Shown: positions 1-9,337, counted from the first letter of the stretch. The stretch is DNA of 55,230 nucleotides from Colimorpha_A sp045593985 (GCA_045593985.1 JAZNXR010000107.1:1-55230); one strand, 5' to 3'. Notes: generated by a model not told the origin, from the sequence alone. Translations and numbers: made by a program.

Positions 1-1629
1 AACGATCATCTTATCTTTGACGTCGGTCATCAGTCCTATACTCACAAGATACTGACGGGCAGACGAGAGGGCTTTGATAAGCTCCGTCAGCGCGGCGGAA
101 TGTCGGGCTTTACTAAACGCGAGGAGAGCGAATTCGACTGCTTCGGCGCAGGTCACAGCAGTACGTCGGTATCTGCCGCTATCGGCTTTGCGGAAGCCGA
201 GAGAATGAACGGAAGCGATAAATATACCGTTGCGGTTCTCGGTGACGGCGCCTTTACGGGCGGAATGGTACACGAGGCGCTCAACAACTGCCGACGCGAC
301 CTGAAGCTTATCATAATCCTGAACGAAAACGAGATGTCGATCTCGAAAAACACCGGTGCATTTGCTTCCCTTATTGCGAAAATCCGTGCATCGAAAAACT
401 ATTATAGAAACAAAAGACGTACAGTTAAGGTCATTAAAAAGATACCGCTTGTCGGTAAGGGGCTTTTCGGGCTGATCAAGAAGATCAAGCAGGGTATCAA
501 GAACAAGCTTTACAAGAGTAATTATTTCGAGGATCTCGGACTGTATTATCTCGGCCCTGCCGACGGTAATGACGAGGTATGCGTTGAGCGCCTCTTGAAC
601 GAGGCGAAAAACGCTGCTCAAAGCACCGTCATTCACCTTCGCACGGTGAAGGGAAGGGGCTATATGCCTGCCGAAAGAGATCCCGGTGCATTCCACAGCG
701 TTTCCCCCAAGGGTACGGCTAAGGAAAAGAACTTTTCTACCAGAATGGGCGAGATTCTGACCGAGCTTGCTTCGGGCGATGAAAAGATTTGTGCCGTGAC
801 CGCCGCCATGGCATCGGGAACGGGACTTACCGTTTTTGAAGAAAATCATAAGGACAGATTTTTTGACGTCGGAATTGCCGAGGAGCATGCGCTGACCTTT
901 TGCGCGGGGCTTGCGGCAAACGGCTACAAGCCGTATTTCGCGGTCTATTCCTCGTTTTTGCAGAGAGGATACGATAATCTTATTCACGATATTGCCCTGC
1001 AAAATCTGCCTGTCACGGTGCTTGTCGACCGTGCGGGGATAAGCGAGGGTGACGGTGCAACGCATCACGGAATTTTTGACGTGTCATTCCTTATGCAAAT
1101 TCCAAATGTGTCGGTCTTTGCTCCTGCTTCGTTCAGCTCTCTTGAGCGTATTATGAAAATGACAGCGGATATAGATTCCCCCGTTGCGGTAAGATATGCA
1201 AACTGCGGCGACAGTCGGGATTTTCCCGTGTTTTCGCCTGTTTCGGATTTCGTTTACAAGAATTTTGACAGCGAGCCTGAAAATGTCATAATTACATACG
1301 GGAAAATCGTGTCGGAAGCGCTTAAGGCAGCAAGAAATCTGCCCTCCTGCGGCGTTGTACTTATTGAGCAGATCAAGCCTGTGACGCCGATCTGTGAGGT
1401 TCTGAATACGGTACTTCCGAAGAACGTAAAGAATGTCGTTTTCCTTGAAGAAGGGGTTAAAAACGGCGGTGCGGGAATGGTATTTTCGTCTGAAATTTCG
1501 CTCCCCTCGGGTTGCCGTTACATTCATCTCGGAATCGATGACGTTTTTGATACGCCTTTGGCGACGGGAAATATTTATTCCGATTTCGGCATAGGTGCCG
1601 ACGATGTAATCAATGCACTGAAAAATTGA
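1..1629 (+). CDS. dxs: 1-deoxy-D-xylulose-5-phosphate synthase, 5'-truncated by window edge
   Basis: Thiamine-diphosphate enzyme that condenses pyruvate with glyceraldehyde-3-phosphate, the first step of the MEP isoprenoid pathway; cytosolic. The reading frame is open from base 1, and the first visible residues include DVGHQSYTHKILTGR, a DXS hallmark. An ATG at 100 is internal. Also visible are the thiamine-binding GDGAFTGG and following NENEMSISKN segment, then the second transketolase domain with DVGIAEEHALTF. About 542 residues are present; roughly 70 N-terminal residues are probably missing, judged from the usual length near 620. The next gene follows after 16 bases, so they may be cotranscribed. 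Confidence 0.96.
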   Translation, partial: NDHLIFDVGHQSYTHKILTGRREGFDKLRQRGGMSGFTKREESEFDCFGAGHSSTSVSAAIGFAEAERMNGSDKYTVAVLGDGAFTGGMVHEALNNCRRDLKLIIILNENEMSISKNTGAFASLIAKIRASKNYYRNKRRTVKVIKKIPLVGKGLFGLIKKIKQGIKNKLYKSNYFEDLGLYYLGPADGNDEVCVERLLNEAKNAAQSTVIHLRTVKGRGYMPAERDPGAFHSVSPKGTAKEKNFSTRMGEILTELASGDEKICAVTAAMASGTGLTVFEENHKDRFFDVGIAEEHALTFCAGLAANGYKPYFAVYSSFLQRGYDNLIHDIALQNLPVTVLVDRAGISEGDGATHHGIFDVSFLMQIPNVSVFAPASFSSLERIMKMTADIDSPVAVRYANCGDSRDFPVFSPVSDFVYKNFDSEPENVIITYGKIVSEALKAARNLPSCGVVLIEQIKPVTPICEVLNTVLPKNVKNVVFLEEGVKNGGAGMVFSSEISLPSGCRYIHLGIDDVFDTPLATGNIYSDFGIGADDVINALKN

Positions 1630-1645
1630 AAGCAGAGGATGCGTT

Positions 1646-2869
1646 ATGAAAAGATTTTTGGCGTTTATTCTTATGGCAGTTATTGCACTTTCGCTTTTTG
1701 CCTGCGATGACGGAGGCGAAAACTCACATATTCACGAATGGGGCGAGTGGGAGCAGAAGAATGCGCCTACCTACGCAGAAGCGGGCGAAGAGGTGAGAGC
1801 CTGCAAGGGTTGCTCCGAGACCGAAAGTCGCGAGGTTGCGGCTTTGTTGATAGAGGATGCTCTTAAAACCTATCCGAGAGCGATAGAGTCCCTTCCGTTT
1901 TTCGATACCGTCACCGAGCTTGACGCTTACGATATCGTTGTTTGGTGCAAGGAAAGCGTACAGGCGGCGAAAACCTACAGCCTTTGGGACGAGTTGCTTT
2001 GCGTTGACGTCATCAGCCATCACTACGATAAAAATGAGTTTGACAAGATAACGAACAAGTATTTCGGACATTCTTGGGATTACAGCACTATTGAAAATGC
2101 CAATGATTTTGATAAAGCCGAATATAGCTACGATGCTGAGGCTGAGACGGTAGTAATCACAATTATGGGTGCATACGGCGGCCCATCTGACGGCGATTCG
2201 TCCGACCTTGAATACAAGGGATATACAGAGATCGATGCTACTCATTTTGAGGTTACCTACACTCGTTACTTCTATAAGCAGAACGGCGAAAAGGAGCTTG
2301 ACGACGTGAAGATCGGAGTTGAGCTTAAGGACGGTATGCCCTTTGTTACCTCGCATAAGCGAGTTGAGCCGACTCTTGACGATCTGTTTAAGAATTACCC
2401 CTACGTTCTTATGCCTGATGAGGTAACGGCGCTCGGATTCTTTGATTCGGTAAACGAGCTTACCGCAGGTAAGGTCTTTATGCTCGCTCAGGATCAAGTT
2501 TACGCCGACGGAACTAAGAACGACGGCAACACGAGGATATTCAAGGTCGAAACGCTTAACGCTTATACGACAAAGTATTTCGGACGCAATTTCGATTACT
2601 CGACTGCCGTAAAGGACAACGGAAGCGAGAAGATCGAGTATAATGCCGATGCAGGTGAGGTTTATCTTACCCTTGCGGGCGGCATGGGCGGAATGGGCTT
2701 CGAGCATGAATACGTCGGCTACGAGAAGATAGACGATACTCATTTCGTTGTTAGCTACAAGACCAACTACGACGGCGCGCCGAATTACGATTATTCGGTC
2801 AAGAGCGCAAAGATGGAGATTGAGCTGATAGACGGTAATTACGTTATCGTTTCCAATAAAAAGGTATAA
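1646..2869 (+). CDS. Lipoprotein with zinc-ribbon-like N-terminus and a duplicated domain
   Basis: The 407-residue protein begins with a signal peptide ending in a lipobox (LFAC, Cys20), so it should be anchored outside the cell. Residues about 28-65 carry the pattern HEWGEW ... PTYAEAGEE ... CKGC, a short module often seen in clostridial surface proteins. The rest is two related copies of one domain, about residues 72-230 and 250-407. They share FFD(T/S)V(T/N)EL near the start, a tract around KYFG(H/R)(S/N)(W/F)DYST, and YKGYTEID or YVGYEKID later. No catalytic motif is recognised. The ATG has AGAGGA upstream. A strong terminator follows. Function unknown; binding or surface role is inference. 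Confidence 0.8.
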   Translation: MKRFLAFILMAVIALSLFACDDGGENSHIHEWGEWEQKNAPTYAEAGEEVRACKGCSETESREVAALLIEDALKTYPRAIESLPFFDTVTELDAYDIVVWCKESVQAAKTYSLWDELLCVDVISHHYDKNEFDKITNKYFGHSWDYSTIENANDFDKAEYSYDAEAETVVITIMGAYGGPSDGDSSDLEYKGYTEIDATHFEVTYTRYFYKQNGEKELDDVKIGVELKDGMPFVTSHKRVEPTLDDLFKNYPYVLMPDEVTALGFFDSVNELTAGKVFMLAQDQVYADGTKNDGNTRIFKVETLNAYTTKYFGRNFDYSTAVKDNGSEKIEYNADAGEVYLTLAGGMGGMGFEHEYVGYEKIDDTHFVVSYKTNYDGAPNYDYSVKSAKMEIELIDGNYVIVSNKKV

Positions 2870-2893
2870 AAACCGAGCTTCATTAAAAAATGA

Positions 2894-2930
2894 ACGGGAG
2901 CTGAGAAATCGGCTCCCGTTTTTGTTTTTT
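2894..2930 (+). terminator. Rho-independent terminator after the duplicated-domain lipoprotein
   Basis: Perfect 8-bp stem ACGGGAGC/GCTCCCGT (2894-2901 with 2912-2919) followed by TTTTGTTTTTT. It separates the dxs transcript from the dlt-like operon. Confidence 0.9.
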
Positions 2931-2934
2931 AATC

Positions 2935-2963
2935 TTGACTTTCTATATAATGTATGTTATTAT
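2935..2963 (+). promoter_or_regulatory. Sigma-A-type promoter of the dlt-like operon
   Basis: TTGACT (2935-2940), a 17-base spacer, then TATTAT (2958-2963). It lies directly after the previous terminator and 53 bases before the first start codon. An upstream in-frame TTG at 2935 is part of the -35 box and cannot be translated from this promoter. Confidence 0.85.
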
Positions 2964-3015
2964 ACTGTGGGTGTCTTTGGACACAATGTTTTTTAGTGCT
3001 ATTGGAGGATCAAAG

Positions 3016-4548
3016 GTGTCTTCAAAGAGAATACATAACGTACTGGCTTATCTTCGTGAGATCGTTCCCGAAAAGCCGAATAAGATCGCTTTTTCCGACG
3101 GAGAGCTTTCCCTTTCCTTTAAGGACGTTTATGACAGAGCATCAAGCATTGGCTCGTATCTTAACGAAAACGGAATCTACAAGCGCCCTGTCGTTGTATT
3201 TATGAGAAAGTCCCCCTGCGAGGTAACTGCGTTTTTCGGAGTTATCAGCGGCGGATGCTTCTATGTTCCGATCGACGAGGAAATGCCCCGTGACAGAATA
3301 CAGCTTATCCTGAACAACGTCCGTTCTCCTCTCGTTATCTGCGATAGCGATACTGTCTCCGTCGCTTCGAATTTCGATATTCCCGACGGTAAGGTCGTGC
3401 TTTACGACGATATTATTAAGACCGAGGCGAATTTTGCCGCACTTGACGATATCTATGACCGTTCGCTTGATATTGATCCCATTTATATCGTCTTTACATC
3501 CGGCTCTACGGGAATCCCGAAGGGAGTTGCCGCTTGTCACCGTTCGGTAATTGATTATATCGAGCAGCTTTCCGAGGTGCTTTCCTTTAACGAAAATACG
3601 GTATTCGGAAATCAGACGCCGCTATATTTCGATGCTTGTCTTAAGGAGCTTTATCCGACGCTCAAATTCGGCGCAACGACCTATCTCGTTCCGAAAACGC
3701 TCTTTTCACAGCCGGTAGCGCTTCTCGAATATCTTAACAAGCATCAGATCAATACGGTTTGCTGGGTTGTTTCGGCGCTCACTATGGTAAGTGCGTTCGG
3801 CACCTTTGAGATAATCAAGCCTGAATATCTGCACACCGTTGCATTCGGCTCCGAGGTGTTCCCGATAAAGCAGTTCCGACTTTGGAAAGAGGCTCTGCCT
3901 GATGCATCCTTCACCAATCTTTACGGCCCGACCGAGGGAACCGGTATGTGCTGCTACTTCCACGCAGACCGTGATTTTGCCGACGGCGAAGCGATCCCGA
4001 TAGGAAAGCCATTCCGCAACCGTGAGATCCTTCTTCTCAAGGATGACGGAACTCTTGCCCGTGACGGCGAGGAGGGTGAAATTTGTATTCGCGGCACTGC
4101 CGTTACGCTGGGATATTATAACGATCCCGAGCGCACCGCAGGCGCATTCGTGCAGAATCCTCTGAATACCGCTTATCCCGAGGTCATCTACAAAACGGGA
4201 GATATGGCAAAGTATAACGAGCGAGGCGAGCTTGTCTTCGTTTCTCGCCGTGACTATCAGATAAAGCATATGGGACACCGCATCGAGCTTGGCGAGATCG
4301 AGGTCTCTGCGAATATGATAGATGCAGTTCAGATGGCTGCCTGCATTTACGACAAGACGAAGGGAAAGATCGTTCTTTTCTACGTCGGTACCTGTACCGA
4401 AAAGGAGCTTACGGTTGCCCTTAAGGAGCGTTTGCCCCGTTATATGATACCCAACAAGCTCATTCGTCTTGAAACTATGCCGTTGACGGCAAACGGAAAG
4501 CTCAACCGTGTTGAGCTGAAAAACAACTTCGAAAATAATATTTACTGA
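3016..4548 (+). CDS. DltA-like amino-acid adenylation enzyme (carrier-protein ligase)
   Basis: A 510-residue member of the AMP-forming adenylation family, closest in layout to DltA, which activates D-alanine and loads it on a carrier protein. Visible motifs are the P-loop FTSGSTGIPKG (about 158-168), NLYGPTEG (about 301), YKTGDMA, GHRIELGEIE (about 425) and a C-terminal catalytic lysine in TANGKLNR (about 494). Asp206, in FDACLKELYP, is the residue expected to hold the substrate amino group. In DltA the next pocket segment reads FCGE; here it is FGSE, with Gly278 in place of the stereospecificity cysteine, so the amino acid may not be D-alanine. GTG at 3016 is chosen because GGAGG lies 7 bases before it and the promoter ends at 2963. 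Confidence 0.85.
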   Translation: MSSKRIHNVLAYLREIVPEKPNKIAFSDGELSLSFKDVYDRASSIGSYLNENGIYKRPVVVFMRKSPCEVTAFFGVISGGCFYVPIDEEMPRDRIQLILNNVRSPLVICDSDTVSVASNFDIPDGKVVLYDDIIKTEANFAALDDIYDRSLDIDPIYIVFTSGSTGIPKGVAACHRSVIDYIEQLSEVLSFNENTVFGNQTPLYFDACLKELYPTLKFGATTYLVPKTLFSQPVALLEYLNKHQINTVCWVVSALTMVSAFGTFEIIKPEYLHTVAFGSEVFPIKQFRLWKEALPDASFTNLYGPTEGTGMCCYFHADRDFADGEAIPIGKPFRNREILLLKDDGTLARDGEEGEICIRGTAVTLGYYNDPERTAGAFVQNPLNTAYPEVIYKTGDMAKYNERGELVFVSRRDYQIKHMGHRIELGEIEVSANMIDAVQMAACIYDKTKGKIVLFYVGTCTEKELTVALKERLPRYMIPNKLIRLETMPLTANGKLNRVELKNNFENNIY

Positions 4549-4563
4549 AAAGGATAAAAAATC

Positions 4564-4794
4564 ATGGAAAAGCTTCTTGAAATTCTTACCGACCTTCACT
4601 CCGACGTTGACTTCGAGACCGAAACAAGCCTTATTGATGACGGAATCCTCGATTCTATGGACATCATCAGCCTTATCACCGAGATAAGCGACGAGTATGA
4701 CGTTACCATTACCGCAAAGGACATTATCCCTGCAAACTTCAACTCTGCGGCAGCGCTTTACGCACTTATAGAAAGACTTTCCGACGAGGACTGA
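4564..4794 (+). CDS. DltC-like carrier protein
   Basis: A 76-residue acidic acyl/peptidyl carrier protein. The motif DDGILDSMD carries Ser31, the predicted 4'-phosphopantetheine attachment site. It starts 15 bases after the adenylation gene and ends 8 bases before the MBOAT gene. The expected role is to accept the activated amino acid from the upstream enzyme and present it to the membrane acyltransferase. Length and motif fit DltC, although the gene order here is adenylation, carrier, MBOAT, rather than the usual A-B-C-D of dlt. A generic acyl-carrier role cannot be excluded, but context favours the amino-acid carrier. Confidence 0.85.
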   Translation: MEKLLEILTDLHSDVDFETETSLIDDGILDSMDIISLITEISDEYDVTITAKDIIPANFNSAAALYALIERLSDED

Positions 4795-4802
4795 TTTAAC
4801 TA

Positions 4803-6395
4803 ATGCTTTTTACTTCGTATGAATTTTTGGGATTTTGCGCAGCTCTTTTGCTGCTCTATTACATAATCCCGAAAAAAGCGCAGTGGCCTCTGCTTCTTAT
4901 CGCAAGCTATGCGTTCTATTTTATAGCAGGCCCGCAGTTTATTCCTTTTATTGTCGCAACTACCTTGACTGTTTATGCTACTGCCCGCATTATGCAGAGC
5001 ATATCTGACAGTCAGAGCAAGTATTTAAAGGCGCATAAGGAAGAGCTGTCAAAAGAGGAAAAGAAGATATTTAAGGACAAGCAGAAGAGAAAAAAGCTCT
5101 TTTGGTTTGTCCTTTGTCTGCTTCTTAATCTCGGTATTCTGGCGACCGTCAAGTATGCGAATTTCTTTATCGGAAATATCAATTCTGCGTTGATAAGCTT
5201 CGGCTCGAAGAACGTACTGTCGTTCGTCAATATGATCGTTCCGCTCGGAATATCGTTCTACACCTTCCAGTCGATAGGTTATCTTATCGACGTTTACCGC
5301 GGAACGGTAAAGGCTGAGAAGAACGTATTTAAATATGCGCTTTTCGTCTCCTTCTTCCCGCAGCTCGTTCAGGGCCCTATCGGAAGATACGGAGATATGA
5401 GTCAGACGCTTTACGAGGGACATAAATTCGACAGTAAGCAGGTCGGATTCGGTCTTGAAAGAGTCCTTTGGGGTTATTTCAAGAAGGTTGTCGTTGCAGA
5501 CCGACTTTTCGTTGCGGTCAGCACGATGATAGGAGATCCCTCGACCTATAACGGCGCGTATTCAATCGTTATTATGCTGTTCTATACGATTCAGCTTTAC
5601 GCCGACTTTACAGGCGGAATCGATATTACGATAGGTCTTTCTGAGGCGATGGGAATTCGTCTGATGGAGAACTTCGACCGTCCGTATTTCTCGAAGTCGC
5701 TTAAGGAATACTGGCGCCGCTGGCATATATCAATGTGCTCGTGGTTCCGTGATTACCTTTTTTATCCCGTGTCGGTCAGCAAGCCGATGCAGGGAATTAC
5801 GAAATTCTCTAAAAAGGTATTCGGCGATAAGGTCGGAAAGCGCATTCCCGTTTACCTTTCGAGCGCCGTTGTGTGGTTTTCGACCGGTATCTGGCACGGC
5901 GCAAGCTGGAACTTCATCGTCTGGGGAATGGCAAACTTCGCCGTTCTTATGATCTCTGAGGAGTTTGAGCCGCTTTACAAGAAATTCAACGACAGATTCG
6001 CTTTTACGAAGAAATTACCATACACGGTTTTCAGAATGCTTCGTACCTTTGCTCTCGTTTGTGCGCTCAATCTTTTTGACTGCTACGCTTCGATTGCGGC
6101 GACCGGAAAGGTGTTCTTCTCGGCGTTCGGAGCGAGAAATTACAATATCTTCTTCGACGGCTCGCTTCTTAAGCTCGGGCTTACTTCGCTTGATTACATA
6201 ATCATTCTTGGCGGAGTGCTTCTTATGCTGACGGTAAGCTTGCTGAAGGAAAAGGGAAGCGTGCGTGAGCAGATATACCGTCTGCCGTACCCCGTGAGAT
6301 TTACGATATACTACGGACTGTTCCTTATCATTATCCTTATGGGTGCGTACGGAATGGGCTATGACGCAAGCCAGTTCATCTATAATCAATTTTAA
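4803..6395 (+). CDS. MBOAT-family membrane acyltransferase (DltB/AlgI-like)
   Basis: A 530-residue polytopic protein of the membrane-bound O-acyltransferase family. The family moves an acyl or aminoacyl group across the membrane onto an extracellular polymer. Visible hallmarks are FFPQLVQGPIGRY, WRRWHISMCSWFRDYLFYP, and TGIWHGASWNFIVWG, where His365 is the conserved catalytic histidine. About ten hydrophobic segments are spread along the protein, with a basic cytoplasmic stretch near residues 75-100. It lies between the carrier and SGNH genes, as DltB works with DltC and DltD. It could instead acetylate a polymer, as AlgI does; the adjoining adenylation and carrier genes argue for aminoacyl transfer. 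Confidence 0.88.
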   Translation: MLFTSYEFLGFCAALLLLYYIIPKKAQWPLLLIASYAFYFIAGPQFIPFIVATTLTVYATARIMQSISDSQSKYLKAHKEELSKEEKKIFKDKQKRKKLFWFVLCLLLNLGILATVKYANFFIGNINSALISFGSKNVLSFVNMIVPLGISFYTFQSIGYLIDVYRGTVKAEKNVFKYALFVSFFPQLVQGPIGRYGDMSQTLYEGHKFDSKQVGFGLERVLWGYFKKVVVADRLFVAVSTMIGDPSTYNGAYSIVIMLFYTIQLYADFTGGIDITIGLSEAMGIRLMENFDRPYFSKSLKEYWRRWHISMCSWFRDYLFYPVSVSKPMQGITKFSKKVFGDKVGKRIPVYLSSAVVWFSTGIWHGASWNFIVWGMANFAVLMISEEFEPLYKKFNDRFAFTKKLPYTVFRMLRTFALVCALNLFDCYASIAATGKVFFSAFGARNYNIFFDGSLLKLGLTSLDYIIILGGVLLMLTVSLLKEKGSVREQIYRLPYPVRFTIYYGLFLIIILMGAYGMGYDASQFIYNQF

Positions 6396-6410
6396 GAAAG
6401 ATTTTTAACT

Positions 6411-7484
6411 ATGAAAACAGCCGCTAAAAAGTGGATAAAATTTATAGCTTCTGCCGTTATCGTAGTTGTGACGCTCGCGCTCCTTCAGGCGCTCCTTATG
6501 CCGAAATACTCGGTGAATAAGCCCTATGAGGGTGCGTTCGTAGCCGAATATTACGGTGAGACTAAGGATCACGACGTTATTTTCGTCGGCGACTGTGAGG
6601 TCTACGAGAACTTCTCGCCTATTGTCCTCTGGCGCGATTACGGTATAAACAGCTACATAAGAGGCAGCGCCGATCAGTATATTTATCAGTCGTACTACCT
6701 CCTTGAGGATACGCTTCGCTACGAAACTCCCGATGTCGTCATTTTCAACGTCCAGGCGCTTGATCCCGCGCGGGAAGCCAATGCCGAAGAACCGTATAAC
6801 CGAATGACGATCGACGGAATGAAATGGTCGCCTTCAAAGATAGGCGCGATCAATTCCTCGATGCTTGAGGATGAGCAGTTCCTCGATTACGTTTTCCCGA
6901 TCCTGCGCTATCACAGCAGGTGGAGCGAGCTGAACAAGAATGATTTTACCCATATGTTCAAATCGGAAAAGGTATCCCATAACGGCTACCTTATGAAGGT
7001 CGGCGTTAAGCCTGCGCAAAACGTGCCGACCGGCAGGCCGCTTCCGAGCTACGATTTTACCGAGAAGGCGTGGAAGCATCTCGATATGATGGTCGAGCTT
7101 TGCGAAAAGAAGGGAATCAAGCTTCTTCTCATAAAGGCGCCGAGCTTGTATCCTTATTGGTATCCCGAATACGATGAGCAGGTTGTCGAATATGCTAAAG
7201 AGCATGATCTTACCTACATAAACTTCCTTGATATTCAGGACGAAACCGGTATTGATTATACGAAAGACACCTATGACGGCGGTCTGCATATGAACGTCGA
7301 GGGCGCAGAAAAGCTATCGACCTGGCTCGGTAAATATCTGACCGAGACGGTAGGTCTAGCCGACAGACGAGGCGAAGAAGCCTTGTCCGAAAGATGGTCA
7401 GAAAAGATCGAGCTATACGAGAAAGACAAAACCGAAAAGTACGAAAAGTACGAAAAAGAGAAAGAAAATACAGAGGCAAAATAA
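6411..7484 (+). CDS. Membrane-anchored SGNH/DltD-like protein with Cys in the nucleophile position
   Basis: 357 residues with one N-terminal membrane anchor (about 8-30) and an extracellular domain. Residues 57-68 read VIFVGDCEVYEN, at the place of the GDSx nucleophile motif of SGNH hydrolases; the serine position is Cys62 and Glu63 follows. Downstream, YDGGLHMN gives Asp289 and His293, the probable acid and base. The C-terminus (about 330-357) is a charged, low-complexity tail rich in EKYEK. The gene follows the MBOAT gene by 15 bases, the position of dltD in dlt operons. In DltD-like systems this protein helps pass the group to the polymer. Whether the Cys form is catalytic is unknown. Confidence 0.7.
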   Translation: MKTAAKKWIKFIASAVIVVVTLALLQALLMPKYSVNKPYEGAFVAEYYGETKDHDVIFVGDCEVYENFSPIVLWRDYGINSYIRGSADQYIYQSYYLLEDTLRYETPDVVIFNVQALDPAREANAEEPYNRMTIDGMKWSPSKIGAINSSMLEDEQFLDYVFPILRYHSRWSELNKNDFTHMFKSEKVSHNGYLMKVGVKPAQNVPTGRPLPSYDFTEKAWKHLDMMVELCEKKGIKLLLIKAPSLYPYWYPEYDEQVVEYAKEHDLTYINFLDIQDETGIDYTKDTYDGGLHMNVEGAEKLSTWLGKYLTETVGLADRRGEEALSERWSEKIELYEKDKTEKYEKYEKEKENTEAK

Positions 7485-7485
7485 A

Positions 7486-9327
7486 ATGTGTGGCATTTGC
7501 GGAATATTCGATAATACGGGCAGTCATCTTATAACGACTGACATGATCAATAAAATGCTGACGGCGATCCGCCACCGTGGGCCTGACGGCTCACAGGCGA
7601 AGGTTATGCCCGGTGTCGGCCTCGGCTTCAACCGTCTCAGCTTTATAGATTTAAGCGGCGGTATGCAGCCGATAACGAATGAGGACGATACGCTTACGCT
7701 TATCTGCAACGGTGAGATATTCAACTACCGTGAGCTTCGCTCCGAGCTTATCTCTCTCGGTCACGTTTTCAAAACGCAGACCGACGTTGAGGTAATTCTC
7801 CATCTTTACGAGGAGCATGGGCTTGATTTCCCGAACAAGCTGAACGGTCAGTTCGCTATCGCTCTTTATGACAAAAAGAACGATCAGCTCATTCTCGTGC
7901 GTGACCAGATAGGAATCTGTCCGCTCTTTTATACCGTTGCCGACGGGCAGGTCATTTTCTGCTCCGAGATCAAGGGGATCCTTGAATGTCCTTGGGTTGA
8001 AAGAAGGCTTAACCTTAAGGCGGTCGACCAGCTTATGAACTATCCCGGTGTTGTTTCCCCCGAAACATTTTTTGACGGAATTCAGTCGCTCCGAGCAGGT
8101 CATATGCTTGTCATCAAGCGCCACGAGGAGATAAAGGATATTGAATACTGGGATCTTATCTACTCCGCAGAGGAGGAGGATAAGGGCGAGGCTTACTATG
8201 TTGAAAAGCTTCGTGAGATGATGAAGGAGTCGATCAAGCGCCGTCTTGTCGCTGACGTTCCCGTTGGATTCTACGTTTCGGGCGGTCTTGACAGCTCGGT
8301 CGTTGCGTGCTATATCGGCAAGTTCCTTCTTGACAGCTATTATTCCTTCTCCGCTGAGATCGGCGAGGCTGACCTTGACGAAAGCCGCTTCCAGAAGATC
8401 GTTCAGGAATGTGTAAATTCCACTCACTACAAGACGAAGGTCGGTGAGGAGGAGATCTGGAAGAATCTTTACGACGTTGTTTATCATGCCGAGTCGGGAC
8501 TGAAGGAGAGCTATGACGTTGCGGCGTTTATGCTTTCGTCGCTTGTTCAGCAGTCTCCTGCAAAGGCAGTTCTTACCGGTCAGGGCTCTGACGAATTCTT
8601 CTGCGGCTACGTCGGCTATATGGTCGACCTTTTCCGCGGAATGCAGAAGGATAAGATGTCGAAGGAAGAATGCGAAATCAACGAGCTTCTTTGGGGAGAT
8701 CCTTATTTCCGTTACGAAAGAAATCATCCTGAAATCAGAAAGATTCACGAAACGGTTTACAGCGACCGCATAAGAGGCAATATCGACAGCTTCTCTGCGT
8801 TCAAAACGAGCCCGATCAATGTTGACAGGGTAAGAGGCTTGTCCTCGCAGAAGCGCCGTTCCTATATCGACTACAAGCTTCGTCTTTCCGACCACCTTCT
8901 CACCGAGCACGGCGACAGAATGTTCTTCTCTCACTCGGTCGAGGGACGTCATCCCTTCCTTGACCGTGATCTTCTTGCTTTTGTTGCGACTATTCCCGAC
9001 AAGTACAAGATGAACGGCGCGAAGGAAAAATATATCCTTAAGAAGGCAGGAGAGGGAATCGTTCCCGACGAAATTCTTAAGAGAAGAAAGTTCCCGTTCC
9101 AGGCGCCGGGTATGTCGTCGATGGTTAAGAAGGCGAACGGCGAAATCGAATTCCTTTCCGATTCGCTTATAAAGAAATACGATATATTTGACGTTAATAA
9201 AGTAAACGAAATGAAGAAGGTATATCTTGCTGACGATTTCCGTTTGATGGGCGCCTATGAGATAGATTATCTTCTCATTGTAATGACAGTAACGATGCTT
9301 TGCGAGCGCTATCAGCTCAAGGCTTAA
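7486..9327 (+). CDS. asnB: Glutamine-dependent asparagine synthetase-like amidotransferase
   Basis: 613 residues, normal for AsnB. Residues 1-8 are MCGICGIF, placing the catalytic Cys2 of a class II glutaminase domain. RHRGPDG and YNGEIFN-like segments (here CNGEIFNYREL) follow. The synthetase domain has the pyrophosphate loop SGGLDSS (about 265-271). Both halves look intact. The reaction is ATP-dependent amidation of a carboxylate with glutamine nitrogen; free aspartate is the default substrate. Some family members instead amidate cell-wall precursors such as meso-diaminopimelate. The ATG lies one base after the SGNH stop, inside the dlt-like operon, which makes a cell-surface role plausible but unproven. 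Confidence 0.88.
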   Translation: MCGICGIFDNTGSHLITTDMINKMLTAIRHRGPDGSQAKVMPGVGLGFNRLSFIDLSGGMQPITNEDDTLTLICNGEIFNYRELRSELISLGHVFKTQTDVEVILHLYEEHGLDFPNKLNGQFAIALYDKKNDQLILVRDQIGICPLFYTVADGQVIFCSEIKGILECPWVERRLNLKAVDQLMNYPGVVSPETFFDGIQSLRAGHMLVIKRHEEIKDIEYWDLIYSAEEEDKGEAYYVEKLREMMKESIKRRLVADVPVGFYVSGGLDSSVVACYIGKFLLDSYYSFSAEIGEADLDESRFQKIVQECVNSTHYKTKVGEEEIWKNLYDVVYHAESGLKESYDVAAFMLSSLVQQSPAKAVLTGQGSDEFFCGYVGYMVDLFRGMQKDKMSKEECEINELLWGDPYFRYERNHPEIRKIHETVYSDRIRGNIDSFSAFKTSPINVDRVRGLSSQKRRSYIDYKLRLSDHLLTEHGDRMFFSHSVEGRHPFLDRDLLAFVATIPDKYKMNGAKEKYILKKAGEGIVPDEILKRRKFPFQAPGMSSMVKKANGEIEFLSDSLIKKYDIFDVNKVNEMKKVYLADDFRLMGAYEIDYLLIVMTVTMLCERYQLKA

Positions 9328-9337
9328 GAGGTAAAAA

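Noticed and set aside
1724..2743. 339-residue minus-strand frame opposite the lipoprotein
   Set aside because: Lies fully within a plus-strand gene with signal peptide and repeats; no family features.
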